Shown: positions 27,970 to 37,102 of the stretch, piece after piece
How positions within the stretch are numbered: position 1 is the stretch's first letter
How the letters are laid out: every line of letters begins with the position of its first letter
DNA from: Paracoccaceae bacterium
GTDB lineage: Bacteria > Pseudomonadota > Alphaproteobacteria > Rhodobacterales > Rhodobacteraceae
Length of the DNA: 59,917 bases
NCBI GenBank assembly: GCA_016938875.1
Contig: JAFGTV010000056.1
Location: 1 to 59,917, forward strand
Reading direction: 5' to 3'
Program-made: the position numbers and the translations under genes
The notes under the pieces: generated by a model
Databases searched by the model: none
The model's input: only the letters and a program-made list of their open reading frames with translations
Told to the model about the DNA's origin: nothing

Positions 27970-29348
27970 AGGCCCAGCACCCCGGGCAAGGCGGCCAAAA
28001 GCGCGCGTGCACCCTGACCGACGCCCCCCTTGGGCCGGGCGGGGGCATCGGCGGGCTGCCAGCCGTAGATGTCGAAATGGGCATAGCGCGCGGTGCCGGC
28101 AAAGCGGCGCAGAAACAGCGCCGCCGTGATCGACCCCGCGAACCCGCCCTTGGGGGCGTTGTCCAGATCGGCAATGCCGGGCTCCAGCATCGCCTCATAG
28201 GGGGTATGAAAGGGCATCCGCCAGACCGGGTCGGCGGCATCCTCGGCCGCGCCGATCACCCGCCCGGCCAGCGCCTCGTCATCGGTATAGAACGGCGCCA
28301 GGTCAGGGCCCACCGCGACCCGGGCCGCCCCGGTCAGCGTGGCCATCGAGACCAGGCAATCGCTGTCCTCCTCAGCCGCCAGGGCCAGGGCGTCGGCCAA
28401 CACCAGCCGCCCCTCGGCATCGGTATTGTTGATCTCGACCGTCAGCCCGTTGCGCGCGGTCAGGATGTCCTGCGGACGGAACGAGGTCGACGAGACGCTG
28501 TTTTCCACCGCGGGCACCAGCATCCGCAGCCGCAGCGGCAGGCCCAGCGCCATGATCGTTTCGGCCAGGCCCATCACGGTGGCCGCCCCGCCCATGTCCT
28601 TTTTCATCAGCCCCATCGAGGAACCCGGTTTCAGGTTCAGCCCGCCGGTGTCAAAACACACCCCCTTGCCCACCAGCGTCAGGCGCGGCCCGGTCGTGCC
28701 CCAGCGCATGTCCAACAGGCGCGGGGCCTGGGGGCCGGCGCGGCCCACCGCGTGGATCAGCGGGAAATTCCCGGCGATCAGATCGTCGCCGCGCACCGCA
28801 CTGGCCGTGGCCCCATGGCGCGCGGCGAGTTGAAAGAACGCATCCTCCAGCGCCTCGGGGCCCATGTCGCTGGCGGGAGTGTTGATCAGATCGCGGGTCA
28901 GGCATTCACCCTTGGCCAGGGCCTCGATCCGGGCGGCGTCAACACCCACCGGTGCCTTGAAGTTGGCGCGCAGGGCGGGCTGTGCGCGGTAGCGGTCGAA
29001 CCGATAGGCCGCCAGCAACAGGCCCAGCGCCTCGGCGTCCAGAACGGGACCGGCCAGGTCGGTTTCCAGGTGATAGACGCCCTGCGGCAGGCGCGGCGCA
29101 GCGGCCGCCAGGTGATGCCGGCCCCGGGCGCGGCTGGCGGGTGTGCCATAGCCCACGACCGCCCCGGCCAGCGTGCCATCTGGACCGGGCAGCGGCTGCC
29201 CCTCGCCCAGGGTCGCGGCAAAGCCCGTGGCCCGCAACCAGGCGGCCTGCGGCGCGGGGCGGCTGTCCAGCCAGGCCCCCAACGCATCCTCGGACACGAC
29301 ATAAAGCGGCAACGAGGGCTCGGCGGGTGCGGCGAAACGGGGGGGCAT
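27966..29348 (-). CDS. M17 family leucyl aminopeptidase
   Basis: 460 residues starting MPPRFAAPAEPSLPLYV, placed by AGGAGAG seven nt upstream. The M17 signatures are intact: KGVCFDTGGLNLKP (metal and bicarbonate region), MKKDMGGAATVMG and NTDAEGRLVLADAL. It is a cytosolic zinc/manganese aminopeptidase. Translational coupling to the NlpC/P60 gene suggests the pair completes degradation of wall peptides (inference from gene context). Shorter N-terminal domain than PepA. Confidence 0.93.
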   Translation of the reverse strand: MPPRFAAPAEPSLPLYVVSEDALGAWLDSRPAPQAAWLRATGFAATLGEGQPLPGPDGTLAGAVVGYGTPASRARGRHHLAAAAPRLPQGVYHLETDLAGPVLDAEALGLLLAAYRFDRYRAQPALRANFKAPVGVDAARIEALAKGECLTRDLINTPASDMGPEALEDAFFQLAARHGATASAVRGDDLIAGNFPLIHAVGRAGPQAPRLLDMRWGTTGPRLTLVGKGVCFDTGGLNLKPGSSMGLMKKDMGGAATVMGLAETIMALGLPLRLRMLVPAVENSVSSTSFRPQDILTARNGLTVEINNTDAEGRLVLADALALAAEEDSDCLVSMATLTGAARVAVGPDLAPFYTDDEALAGRVIGAAEDAADPVWRMPFHTPYEAMLEPGIADLDNAPKGGFAGSITAALFLRRFAGTARYAHFDIYGWQPADAPARPKGGVGQGARALLAALPGVLGL

Positions 29349-29415
29349 GGGATCTCTCCTGCGGGGCGTGGGTCGGCGCAAAGCCTACCCGCCTGAGCGC
29401 CACCCGCAAGCGCGA

Positions 29416-29802
29416 TCAGCCGGAACGGTGGCGCAGTTCCGCCGCAATCCGAAATGACCGCAGCGCCACCCGTTTCAGCCGGGCCATCGTTGCCGACACC
29501 GCCACCTGATCGCCCGATTGCACCGCGCGGCCCACGCCACCGGCGGCCTGCGACAGGCTGAGCAGGCCCAGCGCATCGCCCAGCGCGCCGATCTGGCCCG
29601 CCAAATCCGTGCAATCGCCGCCGCGCACCTGCGCCGTGGCCAGTTCCAGCCCAGCCAGCAGATCCTCAAGCCGTGCGATCGACAGGGTGATCAGATGCGC
29701 GGCGCGCACCTCTCCCAGGTCGACGAACATATCGGCGAGCCGTTCTGAATCCAGCTTCAACGGCTCTTGCTGCCGCAACTCCACCACAAAGGTCACCCGC
29801 AC
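29416..29802 (-). CDS. hypothetical protein
   Basis: 128 residues, no recognised family. The sequence is predicted mostly helical (LDSERLADMFVDLGEVRAAH, then a long Ala/Leu-rich region), basic at the C-terminus (RLKRVALRSFRIAAELRHR), no signal peptide. It precedes the M17 peptidase gene by 67 nt in the same direction and diverges from the carbonic anhydrase gene, so it probably heads that operon. Confidence 0.65.
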   Translation of the reverse strand: MRVTFVVELRQQEPLKLDSERLADMFVDLGEVRAAHLITLSIARLEDLLAGLELATAQVRGGDCTDLAGQIGALGDALGLLSLSQAAGGVGRAVQSGDQVAVSATMARLKRVALRSFRIAAELRHRSG

Positions 29803-29944
29803 CCCTCCGCTTGCTGCCCCCGCAGTCGCCGCAACCCTGCGCCCAGAGGGTCAAGAAAGCGTTGCTGGCGGGCCGTGGAAATCACTCGAATTGCTGACAA
29901 ATGTCCTGTATGCAGATGCGCCAAAGGAACGAGGGAACGCCACG

Positions 29945-30595
29945 ATGCAAAATGCACGGCCGCTGCCGCACTATCTGGTCCAGCGATATCAAGGCTGGAA
30001 AGCCACGACTCATGCCGAGAACAAGGCCTGGTATCGTCGCTTGGCGGACGAGGGCCAGCGTCCGCGTGCAATGATCATTTCGTGCTGCGACTCGCGCATC
30101 CATGTCACGTCGATCTTCGGCGCGGACGAGGGAGAGTTCTTTATTCACCGCAATATCGCCGGGCTGGTGCCGCCCTATGCACCGGACGGCGACTATCACG
30201 GCACCTCGGCGGCGGTGGAATACGCGGTGACGGTTCTTAAGGTGGCCAACCTGCTGGTGGTGGGCCATTCCAATTGCGGCGGCGTGCGCGGATGCCATGA
30301 CATGTGCGCCGGAAACGCGCCCCAACTGGAGGAAAAGACCAGCTTTATCGGCCGGTGGATGGATATCCTGCGTCCCAGCTATGAACGCCAGTCCGACATC
30401 GCGGACGAGACTGCGCGCCTTCAGGCGATGGAAAAGGACGCGGTCCTGGTGTCGCTGGAAAACCTGATGACCTTCCCCTTCGTGCAAGAGGCCGTCGCAT
30501 CCGAAGAGTTGACCCTGCACGGGCTGTGGAACGATATCGGCGAGGGCAGCCTGGAATATTACGACCCCGAAAAGGCCCAGTTCGTCCTGGTCTGA
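29945..30595 (+). CDS. beta-class carbonic anhydrase
   Basis: 216 residues. Zinc ligands and the Asp-Arg dyad are seen in ISCCDSRIHV and the His-Cys pair in VVGHSNCGGVRG, the beta-carbonic anhydrase pattern. It interconverts CO2 and bicarbonate in the cytosol and supplies bicarbonate to carboxylases such as acetyl-CoA carboxylase. The ATG at 29945 has AGGGAA upstream and matches family length; the frame extends upstream without homology. Convergent with the MuiA-like gene, 6 nt apart. Confidence 0.94.
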   Translation: MQNARPLPHYLVQRYQGWKATTHAENKAWYRRLADEGQRPRAMIISCCDSRIHVTSIFGADEGEFFIHRNIAGLVPPYAPDGDYHGTSAAVEYAVTVLKVANLLVVGHSNCGGVRGCHDMCAGNAPQLEEKTSFIGRWMDILRPSYERQSDIADETARLQAMEKDAVLVSLENLMTFPFVQEAVASEELTLHGLWNDIGEGSLEYYDPEKAQFVLV

Positions 30596-30601
30596 CCCGC
30601 G

Positions 30602-32230
30602 TTAGCGCAGCACCTTGCCCTCGGGCCAGCTCATGCGATGGGACAGCGCAATGTCGCGGCTGTCGCCCGCCGCCAGATCGAACCGCCATTCCAGCACCCC
30701 GCGCAGCCCGTCGATATCGGTGGCGGTGGGTTCGGGACGGGCGGTCCAGGTGATCGCCAGATCCTCTTGTTCGGAATAGGGAACGCGGTCGATCAGGCGG
30801 ATCGGCCAGGCCGCGTCGGTCAGGTTCTCGACGGTGATGCGCACCTCTTCGGTCCAGTCGTTGGATTTGCGGATCACGCCGCGATCCCCCTCGTTGCGGT
30901 CCAGCACGGTGCGGGTCAGCCGCAGCCCCTCGATCGGACCAAAGGACAGCGCGGCGGCGCCCCCCGCCGGGATCAGGTCCAGCGTGCGTTTCCCAACGAA
31001 ACGGCCATCGAGATAGAACATCGCCTCGTCCGTGGGCAGGATCAATTCTCCGGTGTCGTTGGTCAGATCGGCCATCAGGAACGCCGTATCGTCCCACAGC
31101 GGCGCGGCCTGGGCGGTGATCGTGGCATTGGTGGACAGCGCGCCCAGCGCCAGCCGCACACGGTCCGCCCCCGAGGCGATATCGACCGCACCGGGATAGA
31201 CATAGCTGACCGACAATCCGTCAAAGCTGGCCGTTGCCATCTCGGCCATCGGGGCGGGTTCGGGGGCGTCGGCCATCATGCCGCCCATCACGCCCTCGGC
31301 CATCCGCGACCGGACGGATTTCGGCAACATCTCTGCGGGATCCTCGATCCGGTGCAGCAGGGGATCGACGGTGCTGGGCGCGGTCTGTTCACTGGGCCGC
31401 AGCGTGGACAGGGTCAACGCCACATCCTGCCAGTTCTCGCCGGTGTCCTGCGCGACAAAGGCGCCGCGCGCGATCGCCAGCATCCCCGCGCCCCGATCCA
31501 GCCGCAGATCATAGACCGGCCGCCAGCCCGCCTCATCGACGGTATAGGTTACGCTTAGCGTGCCCTGGGCGGGGGCATCGGCGGATACCGCGACGGCCAG
31601 CAGGGCGCGCTCCTGGGCTTCGGGGACCAGGGCGGCCAGGGCCTGGCGGGCCTGGTCCAGCGCCTCGTGCAGATCCTTTAGCGCGCGCTCGGCGGTCCCG
31701 GCGCGTTCGTCGGCGTCCAGCGCGGCGCGGGTGGCGGCCAACGTCTCATCCCCGATCATCGCGGCCAGATCGCGCAGGGCGGCCACGTCCATCTGCGCGG
31801 CCGGGTCGGGCGCGCCCAGCCTGGCCAGAAAGGCGATACGGGCACGCGCGGCATCGCCCTCGGCGCGGATCGCGCGCACGCGGGCCTCGGCGGTGCGCAG
31901 GGCGTCCTCGGCGGCGGTGACGCGGGCCTCGGCGGCGGCAAGGGCGGCGGTCTTGGCCGCGTCGCGGGGTGGGACGAAATCGGCGCGGGTGGTCACGCTG
32001 CCCATGGTCGCGCCGGTGACGGCGACGCGCACCCCCGCCAGCGGGGTGTATCGGGGCAGATCGGTAAGGATCAGACGGTGCTGCCCGGCGGGCATCTGGA
32101 ACGGAACCGTCCGGGTCAGCGTCGCCCCCCGGGGATAAAGCGTGGCGGCGGTCACGGCGCTGGCCAGCGGAATATCATCGGCCCACAGGGCCGTGGGGAT
32201 CAGGACAAGGCAACAGGCAAGGGCACGCAT
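30602..32230 (-). CDS. mucoidy inhibitor MuiA family protein (DUF4139)
   Basis: 542 residues. A signal peptide (about 1-17) precedes an N-terminal DUF4140-type region, an alanine-rich coiled coil (about 85-190) and a C-terminal DUF4139 beta domain (SVTYTVDEAGWRPVYDLRLD, GVLEWRFDLAAGDSRDI). Periplasmic or surface location is likely; no enzymatic role is known for the family, named from a mucoid-phenotype gene. The ATG at 32230 is chosen for its signal peptide. It follows the asd terminator, so it probably has its own promoter. Confidence 0.85.
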   Translation of the reverse strand: MRALACCLVLIPTALWADDIPLASAVTAATLYPRGATLTRTVPFQMPAGQHRLILTDLPRYTPLAGVRVAVTGATMGSVTTRADFVPPRDAAKTAALAAAEARVTAAEDALRTAEARVRAIRAEGDAARARIAFLARLGAPDPAAQMDVAALRDLAAMIGDETLAATRAALDADERAGTAERALKDLHEALDQARQALAALVPEAQERALLAVAVSADAPAQGTLSVTYTVDEAGWRPVYDLRLDRGAGMLAIARGAFVAQDTGENWQDVALTLSTLRPSEQTAPSTVDPLLHRIEDPAEMLPKSVRSRMAEGVMGGMMADAPEPAPMAEMATASFDGLSVSYVYPGAVDIASGADRVRLALGALSTNATITAQAAPLWDDTAFLMADLTNDTGELILPTDEAMFYLDGRFVGKRTLDLIPAGGAAALSFGPIEGLRLTRTVLDRNEGDRGVIRKSNDWTEEVRITVENLTDAAWPIRLIDRVPYSEQEDLAITWTARPEPTATDIDGLRGVLEWRFDLAAGDSRDIALSHRMSWPEGKVLR

Positions 32231-32291
32231 GGCAATCGCTCCGGTCAACAACACTGGGGCAAGCCTGCGGCAGGGGCGCGCGCGGAGCAAC

Positions 32292-32323
32292 GGAAAACGG
32301 CGCGGGGGGGATCCCGCGCCGTT
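32292..32323 (-). terminator. Rho-independent terminator after asd
   Basis: On the minus strand an 11-bp perfect stem AACGGCGCGGG / CCCGCGCCGTT with a 6-nt loop is followed by TTTTCC. It lies 78 nt beyond the asd stop and would separate asd from the MuiA-like gene. Confidence 0.7.
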
Positions 32324-32400
32324 CGTGTCACGGATGTTCTGTCCGCATGGGCCTGGATGGCACGATGGACCGCCCCGCCAGAGGCCCGCCCGGACCGGAC

Positions 32401-33423
32401 CTAACCCTTTTTCAGCACCCGCTGGCCCAGCAATTCGGCGATCTGGACCGCGTTCAGTGCCGCGCCCTTGCGCAGGTTGTCGGACACGCACCAGATGTTC
32501 AGGCCGTTGTCGATGGTGGAATCCTGCCGAATGCGGCTGATATAGGTGGCATATTCGCCGACGCATTCGATCGGGGTCATATAGCCGCCATCCTCGCGCT
32601 TATCGATGACCATGATGCCGGGCGACTCGCGCAGGATGTCGCGTGCCTCGTCCTCGTCCAGAAAGTCCTCGAACTCGATATTGATGGCCTCGGAATGACC
32701 GACAAAGACCGGCACCCGCACACAGGTCGCGGTGACCTTGATCTTGGGATCGACGATCTTTTTCGTCTCGGCGACCATCTTCCACTCTTCCTTGGTGGAG
32801 CCGTCGTCGAGGAACACGTCGATATGCGGGATCACGTTAAACGCGATCTGCTTGGGGTAGACCGACGGCTCGACCTCCTGGCCCGGGACATACATGCCCT
32901 TGGTCTGGTTCCACAGCTCGTCAATCGCCTCTTTGCCGGACCCAGACACCGACTGATAGGTGGATACGACCACCCGCTTGATCGTCGCGCGGTCGTGCAG
33001 CGGTTTCAGCGCCACCACCATCTGTGCGGTGGAACAGTTCGGGTTGGCGATGATGTTCTTCTTGGAATAGCCCATGATCGCGTCGGCGTTCACCTCGGGC
33101 ACGATCAACGGCACGGCCGGGTCGTAGCGATAGAGCGACGAGTTGTCGATCACCACGCAGCCCGCTTGGGCGGCCTTGGGCGCATAGATCTTGGTCGCGT
33201 CCGAACCGATCGCGAAAAGCGCGATGTCCCAGCCGGTGAAATCGAACTGCTCCAGATCCAGGGTCTTGAGGGTCTTTTCGCCAAAGCTGACCTCGGTGCC
33301 CATGCTGCGGCGCGAGGCAAGCGCCACGATCTCGTCCACCGGGAACTGGCGCTCGGCCAGGATGTTCAGCATTTCGCGGCCCACGTTCCCCGTGGCGCCG
33401 ACGACGGCGACCTTATAGCCCAT
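32401..33423 (-). CDS. asd: aspartate-semialdehyde dehydrogenase
   Basis: 340 residues. NADP-binding VVGATGNVGREML at the N-terminus, the catalytic Cys in NPNCSTAQMV, and the substrate-binding EDFLDEDEAR and the C-terminal RQDSTIDNGLNIW are all intact. It reduces aspartyl phosphate to the semialdehyde, the branch point to lysine/diaminopimelate, threonine and methionine. It follows the capsule-type gene by 76 nt in the same direction; a terminator follows it. Confidence 0.97.
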   Translation of the reverse strand: MGYKVAVVGATGNVGREMLNILAERQFPVDEIVALASRRSMGTEVSFGEKTLKTLDLEQFDFTGWDIALFAIGSDATKIYAPKAAQAGCVVIDNSSLYRYDPAVPLIVPEVNADAIMGYSKKNIIANPNCSTAQMVVALKPLHDRATIKRVVVSTYQSVSGSGKEAIDELWNQTKGMYVPGQEVEPSVYPKQIAFNVIPHIDVFLDDGSTKEEWKMVAETKKIVDPKIKVTATCVRVPVFVGHSEAINIEFEDFLDEDEARDILRESPGIMVIDKREDGGYMTPIECVGEYATYISRIRQDSTIDNGLNIWCVSDNLRKGAALNAVQIAELLGQRVLKKG

Positions 33424-33499
33424 GTCTTGGCTCCTCTAGCGTCTGGGAATACTCGGGGCGGAGCCTTACAGCAAAGCCGAACCGGGCGAAAGAGCCCGT

Positions 33500-34630
33500 T
33501 CAGGCCCGCGCGGCGGCCAGTTTCGCGGCCAGGTGCGCCGGGTCGATCACGATCGTCCCATCGGGGCGCTCGTCGATCCGGGGGTAATAGACCTGGTCGA
33601 GATAGCTCATGAAGGCCGCGCGCAGGGCGGGATCAAAGCCCAGCGCGCCGGGATCGGCCAGGACCTCGGCCAAGACCTCGGCGGAATGGGCGGGGGTGAC
33701 GAGGCCCGGCAGGGCAAAGAAAGCCTGTCCCAGCACGATCACCGGCTTGTCATGAAAAAACGCCTGAAGCCCCATCGACGAATTGATCGTCAGCACCCCT
33801 GCGGATGCCGCCAGCTGGGCAAAGCTGTCGGTGGCGTTGTCCACCACCAGCCGCCCGCCGCTGTCGCCCACCGCCCGCGCCAGCGGTTCGGCCAGAGAGG
33901 CCCGCGCCGAGGGATGTTCCTTCAGCCGGATATGCCAGCCCGCGGGCAGCGCCCGGGCGGCATCGGCCAGGGCGGCGATCATCCCCTCGACACTGCCGAC
34001 CCAGCCGGAGAAAAGCGTGATCTGGCTGTCGTTGGGCACCTGAAGCGGGCAGAACAGAAACCGGCCCGCCTGCGACAGCGCGTCGCCGTCCCCCTGCCCC
34101 ACATCCGCCCGGCGCGAGGCACGCGCGGTCAGATTCGCCCCCAGCGCGCGCCACCCCTCGCCCCGACGGGCCGGATCCTCGGCGGCCCAGTCCAGGTAAA
34201 ACCGCGGATCGCGCGGCAGGCCGTTCTGCGCGTTCACCCCCACAGGGTCCAGCGTGATGCGCCCCGGAAAGGGGGCCAGTTCGGCATAAAGCCGCCCGGC
34301 GCCGGCATCCCGCGCCCCCTCCATGAAGGCGCGGCGTGATCCGGTCAGGCCATTCCAGCACACCGCCAGACGGTCGGGATGTCGGCTGAAATAGCGCCGT
34401 GACCAGTTGTATTGCGCACGGATCAGGGCGCGCTTGAAAAACCGGCCCACGGGCCCCTTGGGCTGGCGCTTGGCCACGGCCAGCGCCGCGGCGCTGCGCG
34501 CATCGCTTTCGGGAAAGCCCCGGAACGACAGCCCGATAAAGGCCAGCCGCACGCCCCCACCTGCCCCATGGGCGATGGCCGCAAAGATCGCGTCCTTGCG
34601 CCGGGTCCATCCCCTGAGCCAGGCGATCAT
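33500..34630 (-). CDS. capsule polysaccharide biosynthesis family protein (KpsS/LipB-like)
   Basis: 376 residues, with a fold similar to capsule polysaccharide export/biosynthesis proteins (Capsule_synth family): GWHIRLKEHPSA in the core, then LTINSSMGLQAFFHDKPVIVLG, the segment that in KpsS/KpsC-like enzymes binds the nucleotide sugar. KpsS-type enzymes add Kdo to a lipid acceptor at the capsule reducing end; the substrate here is not shown. The ATG at 34630 lies 9 nt after the CBS gene stop (an in-frame TTG at 34636 is possible), so it may belong to the cassette upstream. Confidence 0.8.
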   Translation of the reverse strand: MIAWLRGWTRRKDAIFAAIAHGAGGGVRLAFIGLSFRGFPESDARSAAALAVAKRQPKGPVGRFFKRALIRAQYNWSRRYFSRHPDRLAVCWNGLTGSRRAFMEGARDAGAGRLYAELAPFPGRITLDPVGVNAQNGLPRDPRFYLDWAAEDPARRGEGWRALGANLTARASRRADVGQGDGDALSQAGRFLFCPLQVPNDSQITLFSGWVGSVEGMIAALADAARALPAGWHIRLKEHPSARASLAEPLARAVGDSGGRLVVDNATDSFAQLAASAGVLTINSSMGLQAFFHDKPVIVLGQAFFALPGLVTPAHSAEVLAEVLADPGALGFDPALRAAFMSYLDQVYYPRIDERPDGTIVIDPAHLAAKLAAARA

Positions 34631-34639
34631 CCCCAACGC

Positions 34640-35053
34640 TCAGTCCGGCCGGTGGCTTTGATCCGCAAAGCGGGCCACCATATCGCGCTGGGTGACGATG
34701 CCCACCAGCGTATCCTCGCGGGTGACCAGCGCGCGGGTCAGGCCCAGACGGGCAAGCTGGCGGATCGCGTATTTGATGTTCATCCCGGCCGAGACCGTGA
34801 CCACCGGCTTGCGCATGATCTCATAGACCGAAACCCGCTCGAAGCTGCGGTTCTTGGCCACCACTTCGCGCGCGATGTCATAGACGGTGACCAGGCCGAA
34901 CTCGTCCCCCTCATGGCGCCGTTCGATAATCAGCGAGCCGACGCGGGCGCGGTTCATCTGGTCGATGGCCTGGCGCACGCTGGCCAGCCCGTTGATGGTT
35001 TGCAATTCGTGGCTCATGACCTCGGCCACGGTGGTAAAGTTGCGCCCGCTCAC
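34640..35053 (-). CDS. CBS domain-pair protein
   Basis: 137 residues made of two CBS domains: TVAEVMSHELQTI...RVGSLIIERR and SVYEIMRKPVVTVSAG...LTRALVTRED. Each has the Gly/Asp end typical of adenine nucleotide-binding pairs (VTVYDIAREV, IVTQRDMVARF). CBS pairs usually sense AMP, ATP or related ligands. The GTG start at 35053 overlaps the stop of the PII-like gene (GTGA), coupling their translation. Confidence 0.88.
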   Translation of the reverse strand: MSGRNFTTVAEVMSHELQTINGLASVRQAIDQMNRARVGSLIIERRHEGDEFGLVTVYDIAREVVAKNRSFERVSVYEIMRKPVVTVSAGMNIKYAIRQLARLGLTRALVTREDTLVGIVTQRDMVARFADQSHRPD

Positions 35054-35403
35054 AGGTCTTCCTCCTCGATCTCGCTGCGGATCGAGGCGATCTGGGTGCC
35101 CAGCCCGATCACGTCCTCGATGTCGATCTGCATGGCCACGCCGTTGCCCGGCTCGGTCTCGAACCCGGCGGCGGCGGACACCTCTTCCAAGATGTGGCGG
35201 CAGACATGTTCCTCGACCAGCAACAGCACGATATCGCGCTGGCCCTCTACGGTCAGGCCCATGAAACTCTTTTTGGGTTTCAGCCCCTCGCCGCGCGCAT
35301 TGGTGATGACGGTGCAGCCCGTGGCGCCACTGGCGCGGGCGGTTTCCGTCACAAGGTCGGTCTTTTCGTCCTTGGTGATGACCAGGATCATCTTGAACTT
35401 CAT
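35050..35403 (-). CDS. PII-like signalling protein
   Basis: 117 residues of the PII trimer fold. The recognisable elements are the N-terminal strand [20 protein letters not shown], the ATGCTVITNARGEG segment entering the T-loop, and AGFETEPGNGVAMQIDIEDVIGL at the C-terminal ligand-binding strand. The T-loop lacks the uridylylated Tyr of GlnB, so nitrogen-type control by GlnD is not expected. A role in sensing a nucleotide for the adjacent DUF1538 membrane proteins is inferred from context. Confidence 0.85.
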   Translation of the reverse strand: MKFKMILVITKDEKTDLVTETARASGATGCTVITNARGEGLKPKKSFMGLTVEGQRDIVLLLVEEHVCRHILEEVSAAAGFETEPGNGVAMQIDIEDVIGLGTQIASIRSEIEEEDL

Positions 35404-36203
35404 TGCGGTCCTCCTTGCGGTTGGGGCGTTTTCCCGCCGTCCCCGCGTCCTGCGCGCCAGGCGCTGATCTGGGCATAGCCCATCACGGTAATCATCGGAA
35501 AGAGGCTGGCCAGCGCGATCAGCCCGAACCCGTCCATCAACGCGCTGCGCCCCGGCACGGTCGAGGCCAGCCCCAGCCCCAGGGCCGCCACCAGCGGCAC
35601 GGTCACGGTCGATGTCGTCACCCCGCCCGAATCGTAGGCCAGCGGCACGATCATGCGCGGCGCGAACATGGTCTGGACGATGACGATGGCATAGCCCGCG
35701 ATCATGTAAAGATAGAGCGGCGTGCCGGTCACGATACGAAACGTCCCCACCGACAGGCTGAGGGCGACGCCGATGGCCACCGCGATCCTGAGGCCCCAAG
35801 CCGTGATGCCCCCCGCCGACACCTCGCGCGCCTTGATCGCCACGGCGATCAGCGAGGGTTCCGCGATCGTGGTGGCAAAGCCTATGGCAAAGGCGAAAAT
35901 GTAGGTCCAGTAATAGTCGGTCCAGGTGATCGCCCCGATCGGCTTGCCAGCGGCCACAAAGGCCGGGTCGGTCAGGCTTTGGGCCATCATTTCGCCGATG
36001 GGGAACAGGGCCTCTTGCAGCCCGAACAGGAACAGCGCCAGCCCCAGAACGACGTAGAACGATCCGATCAGCACCTTTTTGAGATGCGGCACCTTGCGGC
36101 GCAGCACTCCGACCTGAAAGCCGACAAGCACCAGCGCGATCGGCGCTACATCCCGCAGCGTCCCCACAAAGGTATCGACCAGTTGCAGCACAAAACCGTT
36201 CAT
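35400..36203 (-). CDS. DUF1538 membrane protein, second copy
   Basis: 267 residues, about seven membrane segments. It shares with the adjacent copy the motifs [15 protein letters not shown] and [20 protein letters not shown] plus [16 protein letters not shown], so the two are paralogues that likely pack together. A hydrophilic C-terminal tail (about 245-267) is unique to this copy. DUF1538 proteins are thought to be transporters, but no substrate is known. ATG at 36203 overlaps the upstream copy's stop; its own stop overlaps the PII gene (ATGA). Confidence 0.88.
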   Translation of the reverse strand: MNGFVLQLVDTFVGTLRDVAPIALVLVGFQVGVLRRKVPHLKKVLIGSFYVVLGLALFLFGLQEALFPIGEMMAQSLTDPAFVAAGKPIGAITWTDYYWTYIFAFAIGFATTIAEPSLIAVAIKAREVSAGGITAWGLRIAVAIGVALSLSVGTFRIVTGTPLYLYMIAGYAIVIVQTMFAPRMIVPLAYDSGGVTTSTVTVPLVAALGLGLASTVPGRSALMDGFGLIALASLFPMITVMGYAQISAWRAGRGDGGKTPQPQGGPQ

Positions 36204-36940
36204 GCCTGCACCACCACGCCAAAGATCAGCACAAAGACAATCGGCAGCAGGCTGGCAAAGGCGATGAGGCCAAAGCCGTCCACCATCGGGTTGCGCCCCT
36301 TGATCGCCGAGGCCAGCCCGACACCCAGCGCGGTCACCAGCGGCACCGTGATGGTAGAGGTCGTCACACCCCCGGAATCATAGGCAATTCCGACAATCTC
36401 GGGCGGGGCCACGGCGGTCAGCGCCACCACCAGCCCATAGCCCGCGATGATGAACCAGTGGATCGGCCAGCCCTTCAGGATGCGCCACACCCCGATCACC
36501 AGTGACGTGCCCACCGACACCGCCACCGTATAGCGCAGCGCCAGCGCGTGGCTGGCCACGGCCGCGTCGCCCGCCGGGATCACGCCGCCCTCTGCCATGA
36601 TCGACGCGGCCTCGGCGGCGATGGCGATCAGCGCGGGTTCGGCCACCGTGGTCCCGAACCCCAGGCCAAAGGCAAAGACCAACAGCCAGAACAGCGATCC
36701 TTTTTGCGCAAATGCATTGGCAAGGGATTCGCCCAGCGGAAACAGGGCCATTTCCAGACCCTGGATAAAGATCGCCAGCCCCACCATGACGAACACCAGG
36801 CCCAGGGCGATCTCGGCCAGGCCATCAATGGGCTGGTGCAGCACGACGATCTGGAAAAACCCGACGACCAGGACGATGGGCAAGAGGTCGCGGATCGTTC
36901 CCGCCACCTGCATCGTCATGCCGCGCATCACTTCGAACAT
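36200..36940 (-). CDS. DUF1538 membrane protein, first copy
   Basis: 246 residues, about seven membrane segments, no signal peptide. Core motifs [15 protein letters not shown] and [20 protein letters not shown] match the second copy, and both end in a DGFGLIA helix. In some genomes the two halves occur as one long protein; here they are separate, overlapping genes. This is the first gene of the cassette and has a good upstream promoter (TTGAGA, TAGAAG). Confidence 0.88.
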   Translation of the reverse strand: MFEVMRGMTMQVAGTIRDLLPIVLVVGFFQIVVLHQPIDGLAEIALGLVFVMVGLAIFIQGLEMALFPLGESLANAFAQKGSLFWLLVFAFGLGFGTTVAEPALIAIAAEAASIMAEGGVIPAGDAAVASHALALRYTVAVSVGTSLVIGVWRILKGWPIHWFIIAGYGLVVALTAVAPPEIVGIAYDSGGVTTSTITVPLVTALGVGLASAIKGRNPMVDGFGLIAFASLLPIVFVLIFGVVVQA

Positions 36941-36973
36941 CGCGCCTGCCTGTTGACGTTGCCCCCTGCCCCG

Positions 36974-37002
36974 CTTCTAGGCAGAGGCGCGCCGCTTCTC
37001 AA
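36974..37002 (-). promoter_or_regulatory. promoter of the DUF1538-PII-CBS cassette
   Basis: Minus-strand TTGAGA (36997-37002)-17 nt-TAGAAG (36974-36979), about 34 nt upstream of the first DUF1538 ATG. The remaining 36941-37102 region, also upstream of the tesA-like gene's end, shows nothing else of note. Confidence 0.5.
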
Positions 37003-37102
37003 CCCCCAGGCGGCCACGCGCACCGGATCCCGAAGGCCCCGGGATCGGACCGGGACGGCGGGCGCCGGATCGCCCCGACCGATCGCGGGACCGGGGCCGC
37101 TG

